DNA of 64,000 nt from Phycomyces nitens (lineage: Eukaryota; Mucoromycota; Mucoromycetes; Mucorales; Phycomycetaceae), in contig JAHRBC010000004.1 of NCBI GenBank assembly GCA_022702545.1, positions 1,612,001-1,676,000 of the forward strand, read 5' to 3'. The notes under the pieces are model-generated. The model did no database searches and had not been told where the DNA came from. It was given only the letters and a program-made list of their open reading frames with translations. Numbering within the stretch: the stretch's first letter is position 1; each line of letters begins with the position of its first letter. The translations under genes were made by a program, and so were the position numbers. Below, in pieces: positions 47,201-56,561 of the stretch.

Positions 47201-48998
47201 TTGCTCTTTCAGCCTCTGTGCCGTAGGGTGCATTGTTTGGCTCAAGATCATCTATTATGGGCTGTTCCTTTTTCATATTTTCTTTATAATCATTTGCATT
47301 CCAAGACGTGGCAACACCCGTAAAGGCTATTCCCATCTTTGGCATAATATCAAAACCAAGAATAAGATCAACACCTTCGATATTCATATCGATAAGTTCA
47401 AATTCATGTGTAAAAGAGTGGCCATTAGCGTAACTAACTAGCAAAGGAGATGTCTTTCCTATACGTTGCACGGATTGTGCTTTACTTGCAAATGTTATGT
47501 TTCCTTCGATTTTTGTAATAGGTAGACTTATGAGTTTATTATATAGTTCTACACTAATACACGAGACTTCGGCTCCGGAGTCCAGCAAGCCCATGAGCTG
47601 ATGCTCATTCTGTAATAATACAGGGGTGTTTAGTGAGAATGGATTCAAATGATATTGTTCCTTATTTGTCTTACCTAGTGAGGTATACTCCAGTTCTTCG
47701 GACAGTTTGTCCACCATGCTGCCTCTTGATGTGCGTACAGCATGCACAGCCACATTGGGCTTGCGCTGTTTATTCACAAAAGAGGTGTGGTATTCTGGGC
47801 ATGTATGTCCTGGGCTCCATTGTCGGTGACAATGGTAGCATTCCTTGGCCTTGGCCTTTTCCGCACGACCGGAGATGATCCTACATCCCTCCGTGTTGTG
47901 GGTGGTATTCTTACCATGCTGAGTGCAGAAGAATCCTGCACTAGCTGGGGAACCCGAGGCTTTTCCAGAACGATGTCTGCTCGACCCGAACTGGAAAGAC
48001 TGACCATCTGTGCGTCGGCGGGAGCCAGTGTGGGTCTTCTCGGCCTCGGCTCTAACCCTCTTCATGGGGCGAGTCAGCGTGATCGCCAGATCCAGGACTT
48101 GTTGGACGGTCTGCGGCTTGTGGGAGTTGCGGGTCCACCAGGCAACGTGGGTGGTTTGATGGAAGTGCGGGGTGAGGGAAGCCAAGAACCGCAAGGCCAC
48201 AATCATGTCTTGCTTCACGTTGCCCTCGCGGCAAGTCCTCTGGAAACGGTGTCCATACTCTTGGACGGACTCGTCCTCTCTCATGGTCATGGTTAGCGCC
48301 TTGACCGACATTATCGCCTGCTGCTCCTCGGAGTCATAGTGCTGCTTGATCAGCACACGGGCCTCCTCCCACTTGCAGTTCTTCAACGCCAATGTACTTT
48401 TGTACCAGGCGTCGTACTCATCCACCATGGCATTCGGGAGCCATTTCGACCAGGCAATGTCAATGTGCTCCTTGCCAGTTGCGAGCACATTCTCAAACGC
48501 GGACAGGTAGAGCTCCACGTGTTGGTACACCTTGGCATCCGGGTTGGGGACGGAGTGACCAGCCAGTTGGAACAACGGAATGTCCCTCAAGTTGATGGCG
48601 GTCCCGTTGGTGTTGGTCGGGATGGGCTCTTGGGCAGCCGCAAGGAGTGTCCGGAATCTGGCCAACTGGTCGTTGGCATCGTCAACCTCCTTGCCAAGGG
48701 TCTTGGCAACCTCGTGGTCGTCCTTGTCGGTGGCCTCATCCACGGCAATCATAAGGTCCCAGGCCTTCTGCTCGTACTTGCTGATCAATCTTTCAGCTAC
48801 GGCCCTGGTGTGCTTGCGCCTTTCTTCTCCAGAGACGGTGCCTTGCTCAGCCGCCTTGGGCGCGTAGCGGGACTCAGCTAGGCCGGAAACACACTTTTGC
48901 TCGGAAGTGGTGTCTACTTCCATGAGCTCACTTGTGCTCTCCTTGTGGGCAGGGGCCTCTTGCTGGGCAATGGTAGGGGTCTCGTTGATGGAAGACAT
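44253..48998 (-). CDS. Chromovirus Gag-Pol polyprotein (single ORF)
   Basis: 1581 aa, uninterrupted, with gag and pol in one frame. Domains in order: coiled/helical Gag (about 1-330); CCHC-type knuckle CYHCHRQWSPGHTC (about 385-400); aspartic protease LLDSGAEVSC (about 468-477); reverse transcriptase (about 690-870) with YPLPLIREIFDTL, FSTLDLKSAFHRFQI and the catalytic FVDDIV box near 797; RNase H (about 935-1040) with ATDAS and TDHKAL; integrase zinc finger H-x3-H...C-x2-C (about 1126-1166); integrase core with D (about 1193), D (about 1254) and E 35 residues after the second D; GPY-like C-terminal part; and a chromodomain (about 1470-1520, EFLVRWKGYGPEEDAWIT) that in this clade directs integration to marked chromatin. 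The stop codon touches the 3' LTR. All catalytic residues seen are present. Confidence 0.96.
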   Translation of the reverse strand: MSSINETPTIAQQEAPAHKESTSELMEVDTTSEQKCVSGLAESRYAPKAAEQGTVSGEERRKHTRAVAERLISKYEQKAWDLMIAVDEATDKDDHEVAKTLGKEVDDANDQLARFRTLLAAAQEPIPTNTNGTAINLRDIPLFQLAGHSVPNPDAKVYQHVELYLSAFENVLATGKEHIDIAWSKWLPNAMVDEYDAWYKSTLALKNCKWEEARVLIKQHYDSEEQQAIMSVKALTMTMREDESVQEYGHRFQRTCREGNVKQDMIVALRFLASLTPHFHQTTHVAWWTRNSHKPQTVQQVLDLAITLTRPMKRVRAEAEKTHTGSRRRTDGQSFQFGSSRHRSGKASGSPASAGFFCTQHGKNTTHNTEGCRIISGRAEKAKAKECYHCHRQWSPGHTCPEYHTSFVNKQRKPNVAVHAVRTSRGSMVDKLSEELEYTSLGKTNKEQYHLNPFSLNTPVLLQNEHQLMGLLDSGAEVSCISVELYNKLISLPITKIEGNITFASKAQSVQRIGKTSPLLVSYANGHSFTHEFELIDMNIEGVDLILGFDIMPKMGIAFTGVATSWNANDYKENMKKEQPIIDDLEPNNAPYGTEAERAKFFSAVTPYIKANEAIPKDSFCTVPESVVALHTPEAATTYQRQYPIPYALRPIIDEAVNNWLKEGTIVKSTVNSAWNSPLTLADKKDAQGNKTGKRPCLDPRHINKLLPDDRYPLPLIREIFDTLAGASVFSTLDLKSAFHRFQIRKEDQHKTTFTHNNLQYMFQGCPFGLKPLSSKFQRVMSLIFQDMPFIQTFVDDIVIFSKNLEEHTHHVCQAINKLTEVNLILNPNKCHFAQKSVYLLGFSVDAQGSRIDQRKITNVLQWPIPKTGKDIQSFLGVINYFREYIPVAAHITAPLDALRNAGSLSKIWNNDHQRSFEQLKAILQTNPILHFPDLSQPFFVATDASNLGIGATLYQNINDQKKYIGFMARALSKSERNYSTTKRELLAMVFALKKFHKFLWGQKFTLYTDHKALTYIHTQKVANPMMIQWMDTLLDYNYDVVHIPGISNKLPDYLSRLFSPENSLEGGNEALKPSQDKIEAQQNPKFEQIEYTSKPKDQRVFTVKTKSDTIDYMTPPEEERKDILMKAHLFGHFGAEHIVELNHKNGIHWANMIQDALECVKECPSCQKYNITKKGYNPLRPIHAYVPGDHWAIDLAGPLHPTTESNVYLFVMVDVCTRFCLLRAIPNKQSDTIVKTLVQIFGDFGFPRIIQSDNGTEFKNELMKKLLQNTGVDHRLVTPYHPRANGLAERWVQTSMQVIRKMVAGTGKDWDYYLPAVQLAINNKMSKRLNTAPFSLMFARQMNAFEDYRDPKSTPSKPMTYDELIKRIDHMAEVVFPAIKDRTDRITAIQKEKFDSTHRIARIDNGSYVMIKLPTRSSKLAPAYQGPYTVIRQTKGGSYVLQDETGALLPRDYPPSDLKLISMDEAILEDELFEVQAIINHRGNAGKREFLVRWKGYGPEEDAWITPDKFTDLQTIQEYWVRRDKQNITNELVVKRPRGRPRKDQTKILSAQNKTNSISKKNYDNRRQSKRLTKVKSGGG
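45791..45810 (-). promoter_or_regulatory. Candidate central polypurine tract inside pol
   Basis: Nineteen consecutive bases, CATTACCCCCCTCCAGACT on the + strand, match exactly the sequence at 44,251-44,269 that forms the 3' polypurine tract beside the LTR. Here it lies between the RNase H and integrase coding parts (residues about 1063-1069). Central PPTs that prime a second plus strand are known in Ty1 and lentiviruses; this one is inferred from the duplication. Confidence 0.6.
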
Positions 48999-49044
48999 TT
49001 TTCGGATAGTATTTTTTATAGAAGCGAGGGTTCAAAGTAAAAAA

Positions 49045-49385
49045 TGTGATATTTGTAGTAGAAATTGGGACGGTGGATACTTTGAGACTCTTTATTGTGG
49101 TTTAGAAAAAGTTAAAGTATATCCAGTTCTTGATTCAAGAAGTGTGTTAACTTAGTATTTATAATTATTGTTATAATTCTTATCAGCTTGGATATTCATT
49201 ATCATAATAGCTGTGTTATTAGTTAATAGGTATTTTGGGACTTTGTCCCACAATAGATTGGGTATGGTATTTTCATATTTGGATAAGGATTTCTGGATGG
49301 TATAGTTTGTCTTGATTTTAGATAATCCAGCTATCTGGGTTTATATATCACTTTTCTCTGATATACCATTATGCCAAATACAACA
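49045..49385 (-). repeat. 5' LTR of the chromovirus
   Basis: 341 bp, holding the promoter in element sense. The leader between this LTR and the gag start codon is only 46 nt. It contains a T run and then TTTGAACCCTCGC, with no TGG directly after the LTR. Confidence 0.95.
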
Positions 49386-49466
49386 GTACGGAATCCGTTA
49401 AAATTTGACAATGAACATGAACAAAGTAAAAAGACAAGTACCGAATGAACAAAGAAATTGAAATTG

Positions 49467-49695
49467 GGCAAAGAAGGCAAGCAAGGATCAAGCAAGGCGA
49501 AAAGACTTTGGACTGAATGGCGCAGAAGACCTGGATTGGATAAAGAAAGAAGACTTGCATTGAACGGCGCCAAAGGACCAACATTGAATTGTGCAGAAAG
49601 ACTAACATTGAACAGAGCGGAAGACTGAGCCTTGACAGTGCAGGAAGACCGAGTGGTGACATGGCCCGAAGACCGAACTGCTGCGATGCGGGAAG
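49467..49695 (-). repeat. 24-bp minisatellite (right-arm copy)
   Basis: Mirror of the left-arm minisatellite. On the plus strand the units read as GAAGAC-containing 24-mers. Confidence 0.7.
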
Positions 49696-50049
49696 ATGAG
49701 GATTGAATGGAAGCAGAAGAAGAAGATTGAGCAAGCCAAAGGACAAGAGCAAATCAACCCCAATCATTTCACACTACCCTTGACTTGACTTGACTTTGTA
49801 TTCCCTCAAATAAAATCTCTTGAAACATCCTTGTCATTTTACATGGTTAACTATTATATGTCTGCAAATAATTTAATATTTAAAAAAATGTTCAAAGATA
49901 GTGCTCGATATGATATTTATCAATTGATAATATACCATATATTATCATATACACAAATGAGAATCATGATATATCAATCTATTTTGTATTGAAGCATGCT
50001 CTGTTAACTTCTGATGTATATTGGTTTGTTATTATCTTGTAAGGGAAAT

Positions 50050-50297
50050 AAGAATACTATGAGAGTGCTGTTTATTGAAGTAAGAATATTATTATTGCTT
50101 ATATACTATTATTCAAATTCCCTTGTAATTAAAGTCCTCGTCGTGTAATGGTTGGTTATCACTGTATCAATGTGAAGTGTAGGTGTGCCTGGTGTGTAAC
50201 TATTGAGATGCTAACTTGCCAGGGTCATTAGCAAAGAGGAACCAGATATCGGTTGTGGGGTCTGTATTTCACTCGACTGTGGTGTGTATACCACACT
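50050..50297 (+). repeat. Dispersed ~245-bp repeat (copy B, right arm)
   Basis: Palindromic counterpart of 42,605-42,852. It is flanked by ACTA on both sides if its ends are TGAGAGTG and TATACCAC. Confidence 0.6.
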
Positions 50298-50332
50298 ACT
50301 GGCCTTACCATGCAACCAAGACATGTCCGTAT

Positions 50333-51260
50333 ATTATTAATGGGGAGTGATATCTGGGCTATTTGATAACCATAACATTATTGTCCCACCTAGACCCTTC
50401 TTTCACTTCTCCGCAAGATTTGACTTTTGCATTGAGCATTGTCTACTTGATAAATAAGCTCTCGGTTCTTTTCTTCATTCAATTTCCCGAAAAATGGAAA
50501 GTCTTCTTCCCAACAAGTTCATATACGCTTGCTGTTTAAGCATACCCTTGATCGTCTTAAAGGACCTACGGCTTCTTCCCATACACATTACTAGAGCATG
50601 ATGGAGCCTCTACCAAGCTACATTCTTGGATTTATATAATCTGCTTTATATTTTCCAACTTGGCGCAAAAATCTCGTGGTCTTATCTTTAGGAAAAAGTA
50701 TGAATCTTGACTCATCACTTCAGATGACACGATCCCATCTCTGATTAGCTTTCTTGGAATGATTAACAAATTTTAATCTCTTTATCTTGTGTGCTTTTGA
50801 TGACGGTGGCTTTTACACAAACTAACAAAAAAAAAGCATGCCGATTAAACGAATAGTTCTCAAAATTGTAGACTTGGAGGCTGAATGACCCCTTGTGTCT
50901 GACACAAAGCATGGAAGATCTTCAAACATTGCAGCACAATTCTTTTCAATTCCATTAGTTTGATGGTGGTTTTCATGCTCATTCGTAAGCTCGGAAGTTT
51001 CTTTTCCTTTCTCAGAGAATGCGCCTCTAGTATCTTTTTATCTTTTGATTGGTGTGCATACTGTTTGCAAGGGTGTGTCATTCTCCTCTGATATAGCTAA
51101 AGGTGATCCGCTCATACGAGTTCCGCTGATTATAGGTTCTTTTTTTGATAAGCTAAAAGCTCCTTGTGTTTCTCAAGAAGTTCGTTGTTGCTTTGTTGGG
51201 ACATGGTGTGATTCGAATGAGGAAAGCGCCATTAAAAAAGTATGGTACTGACTCTTTATT
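50333..51260 (-). pseudogene. Decayed Tc1/mariner transposase (right-arm copy)
   Basis: Mirror image of the left-arm relic, with the same stops and frameshifts as far as can be compared by eye. The lesions therefore pre-date the duplication or have been homogenised between the arms. Confidence 0.75.
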
Positions 51261-51359
51261 TTGTGAGGTTTAAATCAATTGTCTTTAATCTTGGTGTAAG
51301 TCTGTATGAATATTACATCAAACAAAGAAAGGAATATTTAGAGAATAAAACTATCTAAA

Positions 51360-51443
51360 AGTCTCTGTGAGATTCGAACTCACGGTCTTCCAGCCAAGGC
51401 CAGAAAACCACCTGTCAAGTCAACCAAAAGCCAACTATAGACC
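51360..51443 (-). repeat. 84-nt type II tRNA-like sequence (right-arm copy)
   Basis: Exact mirror of the left-arm tRNA-like sequence, with the same acceptor, T-arm and terminator-like features. Confidence 0.45.
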
Positions 51444-53568
51444 GAGACGGGGATGTTCAAAAGAACAACAAAATTCAAAAGACTAGGGCTATTCCTCACT
51501 GTTTTAAGCAACAAAGGCTATATTCAGTTACGAGACCCCGCCTCTTTCGTTTCATCTAAACGCGATTTTACATTCTCTGGATTAACATTATCAAAGTGCT
51601 CTTGGGTATAACTACTAGAGTAGTACAACAAAGAACGATCAATATAGTCTTGTAGCCCAGGGGGGCTACGGGCGAGAATTGAACATTGTTTCCAGCGCAA
51701 GATTATGGCCTAAAGACGTTCAGCCAAAATCCTGACAAGCACATCTTCGCAGCACCTGGTTCCATCAACCGACCACGAGAGATTGGAGGCTTGAATAAAG
51801 TAGAACTTTATACACTGTCACAATATTGATTGCCGGACAGCAAGAGATTGGCCAGATATCGCAACGGCCATGTACCAGACTCAGGGCTGAAATCCCTACT
51901 CAGGCTTTGGAATTGAATGTCCCAACTTGAGAAGACAGCCATACCCCAGACACAGAAGTGCCTCTCGCACAGGCTGAGTTGGTTTGGTTGCCAAGAGATA
52001 GCTTCGTCACTGAAACGCTCGGATGCCGATCTCAAGGCGACTGAACTGCCTTGAATCATTGAACTTCCCCATCTGTTGCCAACGAAAGTTGCATCATTTT
52101 GGCCTGTCATGAAGAGTGGTGGTATCTCATTGGCGCCCGATGGCTCCCACCTATTCTGCACCTCTTCATGACCGGACTCGACCTAGAGTCCAGCCAGGTT
52201 CCAGGCTGGAAGGAATCAAGACAGAACAGGGTTTCTTGCCGGCCGATTTCAGACCAATGTCTGAAAGGTGTTTGGTTTGACAGTTTTGATTTGCATCGCA
52301 ACCGTCTTTACAAGAGGCTTACTTGATAGCGAGTTATCAAGTCCAAGGCAGGGACGTCTTATAGGCAGAACCAGGGAGGAGCATACTATCGAATAAAAGT
52401 TTATGAGTTTTGAATTGGGATGTTTTGACTCTTGACATTACTTACAGATTAACAGAGTAGTTCAAGTAAAAAGTGGTAAAAAACAAAGTCCGCATGTCAA
52501 TATGTTAGTCATTGCAAACCAATGAACAAAAATTATGTAGCATTCAGCTCATTAGAGTACTACATTACTTACCGGAGCAGCGTGTCAAAGTCGAAGGTGA
52601 GTGGGAAAAAAAGGCGTCTTGTTTCTTCCCACACCAAAGGTCTACTTATGATTATTATTTTGATTGCTATGATGACGCGAGCCTGGGCTAGCCAATGAAA
52701 TATCTCATTATTACTAATATCACGTGTAAGCCTGGGAGCCTTTGACATGATCCAATACAAATCCTTAATAAAGCATGTAAAGGAAAGCAATAAAACAATC
52801 CATGTAAAAGCAGTAAAGAAGTGTAACTTTTGGACAATGCAGTTGTAATATTGTACTCCGTTACCGAGTTTGAATGACTATTTAATACAAGTCTAAAAGT
52901 GTAACCAAATTCCGTGGTTTTGTATACCTTGAGATATACACACCCAGCTGAATAAAGTCCAAACTCTGCAACCGATCTCTGGCTATTCTTTGCAAATCCA
53001 TGGCAAGCTAATGTCTGAATAAGTTATACACCAAGCACTCATACATCTCATACCAAGCGATAGCCGACCATTATACAGCAGATATTTTAATTACAAAGAC
53101 ATTTGAGTAATTCAAAACAGCTGTTTGGCACCATACAAATACTCTTTGGATAGAATACTAAGAACGATTAAAAAAAAAGGGGGATTCAATAACATATTTT
53201 CAAAGTCTTGATTACCAACAGATAAAACTTGGAAAATAAAAATCAATGAAACCCCCTAATAAATAAATTTGAAAAATAAAAAATAGCAGTAGTCTACTAA
53301 GCTCTCCTTCCTAGTAAATTGGAATCTTTGAGGCCACCAAAGTGTCAGACATTAGTTGTAACAAAAGTTTATTAGAAACCGAAACAGACATTTATGATGG
53401 CTGAGTAGGTTTAGAAAAGATATAAAAGAGGAGAATATTTCATTGAATAAAAAGGCATATATCTTTCTATCCTCGTTTACAATTCCCAGTGGGGTTGACT
53501 AATATTGGCTGTATTATAGCATTGGAAGAACAACTTAGATCTAAAACGACAAATAAAAATTTAAATTT

Positions 53569-53785
53569 AAAACAAAACAGTACTGATTTGGTCTGCCATA
53601 TTGGAATCTTCGTAGCCACCGAAGTCCAAGCCGGGATCTCTGACAAAGTCCCAGGTACTGCCCCGACGTACCACACAGCTGATTAAGAATTTTCAGCTCC
53701 CCAATTTCCAAGCCCGGAAATCGAACCCCAGACCTGGACCTTGGAAATCCAACGTCTTAACCAACTGAGTCATACCCCAGTATAT
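53569..53785 (-). repeat. tRNA-derived SINE-like module (right-arm copy)
   Basis: Reverse-complement counterpart of the left-arm module. Its A-box-like region (ACTCAGTTGGTTAAG on the minus strand) differs from the left copy at two positions and is closer to a normal tRNA D arm, so the left copy probably carries the derived changes. Confidence 0.5.
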
Positions 53786-53978
53786 TACACGGTATAGAAA
53801 ATTAAGAAATACGTGCAACGCTTTGCTTGCCTTTTATGGTAATAGGATCTTTATAGTGTCTACTGGGTTTCTACACTCAAAATAATAATAGATTCTTTAT
53901 GTCTGTAGCTAATCACTATAGCTCTCATGCTAATCCAATCGCCTTTCTTCTTCTTCTTTTTTCATTTCCACTGTTTTT

Positions 53979-56561
53979 CCTATTTATTCTTTTTCAAATA
54001 TAAGAAAAAGTCTAGTTATAATTTAGTTGATTCCAATGGAGATTACTTTTTATCTACACAATCTACTGAAACAATATTCTGCCATCAATAGACGCCCAAC
54101 AAGGCTTGGGCTACTAGCAACATAGAATAGCAGAGTATGGGCTTGCGTTAGCAAGCGTACAAAAAGAAAAAAGAAACAATGATCTTGCACCAATTGTCAC
54201 TTTTTTTTCTCTATAAAAAAAAACTATTTACAATATCAAATCCAACATCAGTTTAGCTGACACTATTCAGTAAAACTAAAAACCAATGATAGAAAACATA
54301 ATATCTAGGTATATCCATGTCAGAGACAAACGAAGAAAGTTTCGAACAAGGTTAAATAAAAATAGATCCAATAGACCATCGTTTTATGAATATCTTTGCT
54401 GCTATAATTCAGTTGATGTTTAGTTGCTGGTTTAAAAAAAGGCATTTAATATTCAAATAAAATCAACTGAATAGAAAGTACAAACTATTCATTTAATATA
54501 CAGGTTTACAAAATATTGAGCTTGTTGATTCCCTACAATAATTGTTGGTATATTTGTATTTCATTTTTCTTTTCCACGCCATAAAGCTTCAATGTCAAAA
54601 AGATGTACATATGAACTTGGGATGTTCTCGGCTCCCCATCAAAGAGTCTTGACTTGAATTCAATTGAGAACATCGTAAACAGATTAAATAATAATATGTG
54701 TCAAAGTCAATCTAACCTACCCCATTAAATCAATTAAGAGATGCCTTGAATAAATGGTGGACAAGTATGATAGCGTATGTGAAAAGTATAAGGTGGGTAT
54801 CCAATATTGAGTAAATGGCTTGCTTTTGTTACATAAATTAAACAAGGTATACTTTTTAATTATAGATTCTGAGATCGATTGGTATTATACGTTAAGGATG
54901 AGATCAATGTAAAGACACTCCTTTCATTTAGACCTTATGACGGATCTTATATTCGCTTGATATTCTTATGGAAACCATGTATATGATATCTTGTAAATAT
55001 CCCCACATTAGACTAATAAATTCCAAAAGTATTTAATATGCGGTAAAGATATATTTTTGCTTTAAAACAAGAATATCCTAAATAAATACGGTTTTATTAT
55101 GCGTAGATGCATGGTTTCCTGGTTGGTAATTAAGTATACATATCTTGGTTTTGAAACTTGTAAAAAAAAGGAACGTTTTTTTCATCCAATGCTCGAGACA
55201 TTACTGTAATTCTGTTTGATAGACATTTATTAGCATTGTAGGAATTGTATATTTCAAAGATAAATTTTCTAAAAGGGCCTGAATAACAATTGGCAAACCA
55301 TGAATGCATTATGATACATGTTCATAATAGCCCCATATTAATCAATAAATTCAAACGTACAATTACACACCAAATATTAAACATTTGCCAGCATATATAA
55401 GTTATACCTTGGGATCTTTTTTATATATATTATTTATAGTAAAGTGTGAGCTTATGATCTGAACACTGAGGATCATCGCTCTCTTTATAAGCTATTGGTC
55501 TTATTATCCTTTCCAAACTAGAAAATCTCTTAATCAACTACCCACCTGGCTCTAGCGATTGTTGAATGCTTTTACTTTATTGATCAAATGTTCATGTGGT
55601 TCTAACTTAAACCAAGGTTTCTTTTTAGCACCTTTGTTTTTAAAGTAGTATCCTTTTTATATATCATCCTTTTATGCTTGTATTCATATGTATGCAACAT
55701 CATAGTTAGCGGTTACGGTTCCATCTCAGGGTTTTAAATCTATAAGTTTGTCTATTAATAAATAATGATAATTTCAACTGTTTTAACCAATGTGAATACA
55801 CCATTGATAAGCTCATTACTTGTTGAAATATTATCATTACAACATAGCAAGTAATCAATTAAGAATATTATTTCTTGACTCATGTGTTTACTAGTATTCC
55901 TTTAATCCGAGACATTCTTGCCATATTATTGCTGGTAGATATATTTTTGATAAACCTATACTCCTTGGTTGATAAAACTCAATATACTTGATGAATTGTC
56001 TGTTTTATTGACCAAGAAGCATTCGATCACAATAGCGTTCGAGATATAGCTATCCTATTGCCTTTGTTCACTGCAATATCGTTTTCACAAATACTTTCTT
56101 GTATTATTATAAACTTGCCAATCGAGTACACAAGTACCCTCATTAACTAATAATACCTTGGCATAGACTCTATTCTTGACAAGGTATATATGGTTTATAT
56201 GTTGAAGAAAGTATCTGTGAAATGGTTATTGCTAAAACTGATTAAAGAGAATCCTCATTAGATGAGGTTTTTAAAGAATTAATTCCAGCTAAACAACAAA
56301 GGGCCGTTTTCTGATTACAGAGATCATGATTTTGTAAGAGTAGCCAAAGAATATTCAAAGAGATGGATTCCAAAAAAAAAAGAGTGATTAGGGCCTCGAA
56401 AAAATATACACCTAGTGTTGAGGTCTGATATTGGTGACTGTTATAGCCACTCGCGGTCACTCCACGCAGACATCCAGTGTAGTCCAAGGATTTAAAGATA
56501 CCAAAGCGGACCTGCGGTTAGAACCATTCTAGCGCGTATTATTGAAATTTCCTGTTTAACA
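53979..56561. other. AT-rich region without recognised genes, right flank of the palindrome
   Basis: About 2.6 kb with only very short ORFs. No transposon ends or RNA genes were recognised. The last few hundred bases are the presumed promoter of the coiled-coil gene. Confidence 0.55.

Larger units (their letters stand above)
43912..49385 (-). mobile_element. Ty3/gypsy LTR retrotransposon, chromovirus type, structurally complete
   Basis: A 5,474-bp element in minus orientation with 341-bp LTRs (43,912-44,252 and 49,045-49,385) that read identically, TG...CA ends, and a 5-bp target duplication GTACG (43,907-43,911 and 49,386-49,390). One uninterrupted gag-pol ORF fills the internal region. A polypurine tract (GGAGGGGGG on the minus strand, 44,255-44,263) abuts the 3' LTR and overlaps the end of the ORF. 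Identical LTRs and an open ORF indicate a very recent insertion, possibly of an active copy. Confidence 0.96.
38912..53978. repeat. Giant palindrome, arms about 4.7 kb, centre near 43,713, right arm interrupted by a chromovirus
   Basis: The left arm 38,912-43,644 reads in reverse complement as 43,782-43,906 plus 49,386-53,978. Between the arms is a unique spacer of about 137 bp. Once the retrotransposon is removed, the central stem runs through TTAACGGATTCCGTAC and its mirror GTACGGAATCCGTTAA. Arm identity looks near-complete over the inner ~4.4 kb; differences I could see are few (for example ACTTAGCTGG against ACTCAGTTGG near 39,138, AATGGGCTG against AATGAGCTG near 40,352). The outermost ~200 bp at each end are clearly homologous but diverged by substitutions and indels. 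Each arm contains the same modules in mirror order, listed separately. Confidence 0.92.

Noticed and set aside
48339..48881. 180-codon ORF antisense to gag
   Set aside because: A shadow of the gag-pol coding strand, which has clear family matches.
38912..53978. Reading the whole palindrome as one giant foldback or Maverick-type transposon
   Set aside because: No outer target duplication was found, no integrase, polymerase or capsid gene lies in the arms, and the outer ends are diverged rather than the best conserved part.
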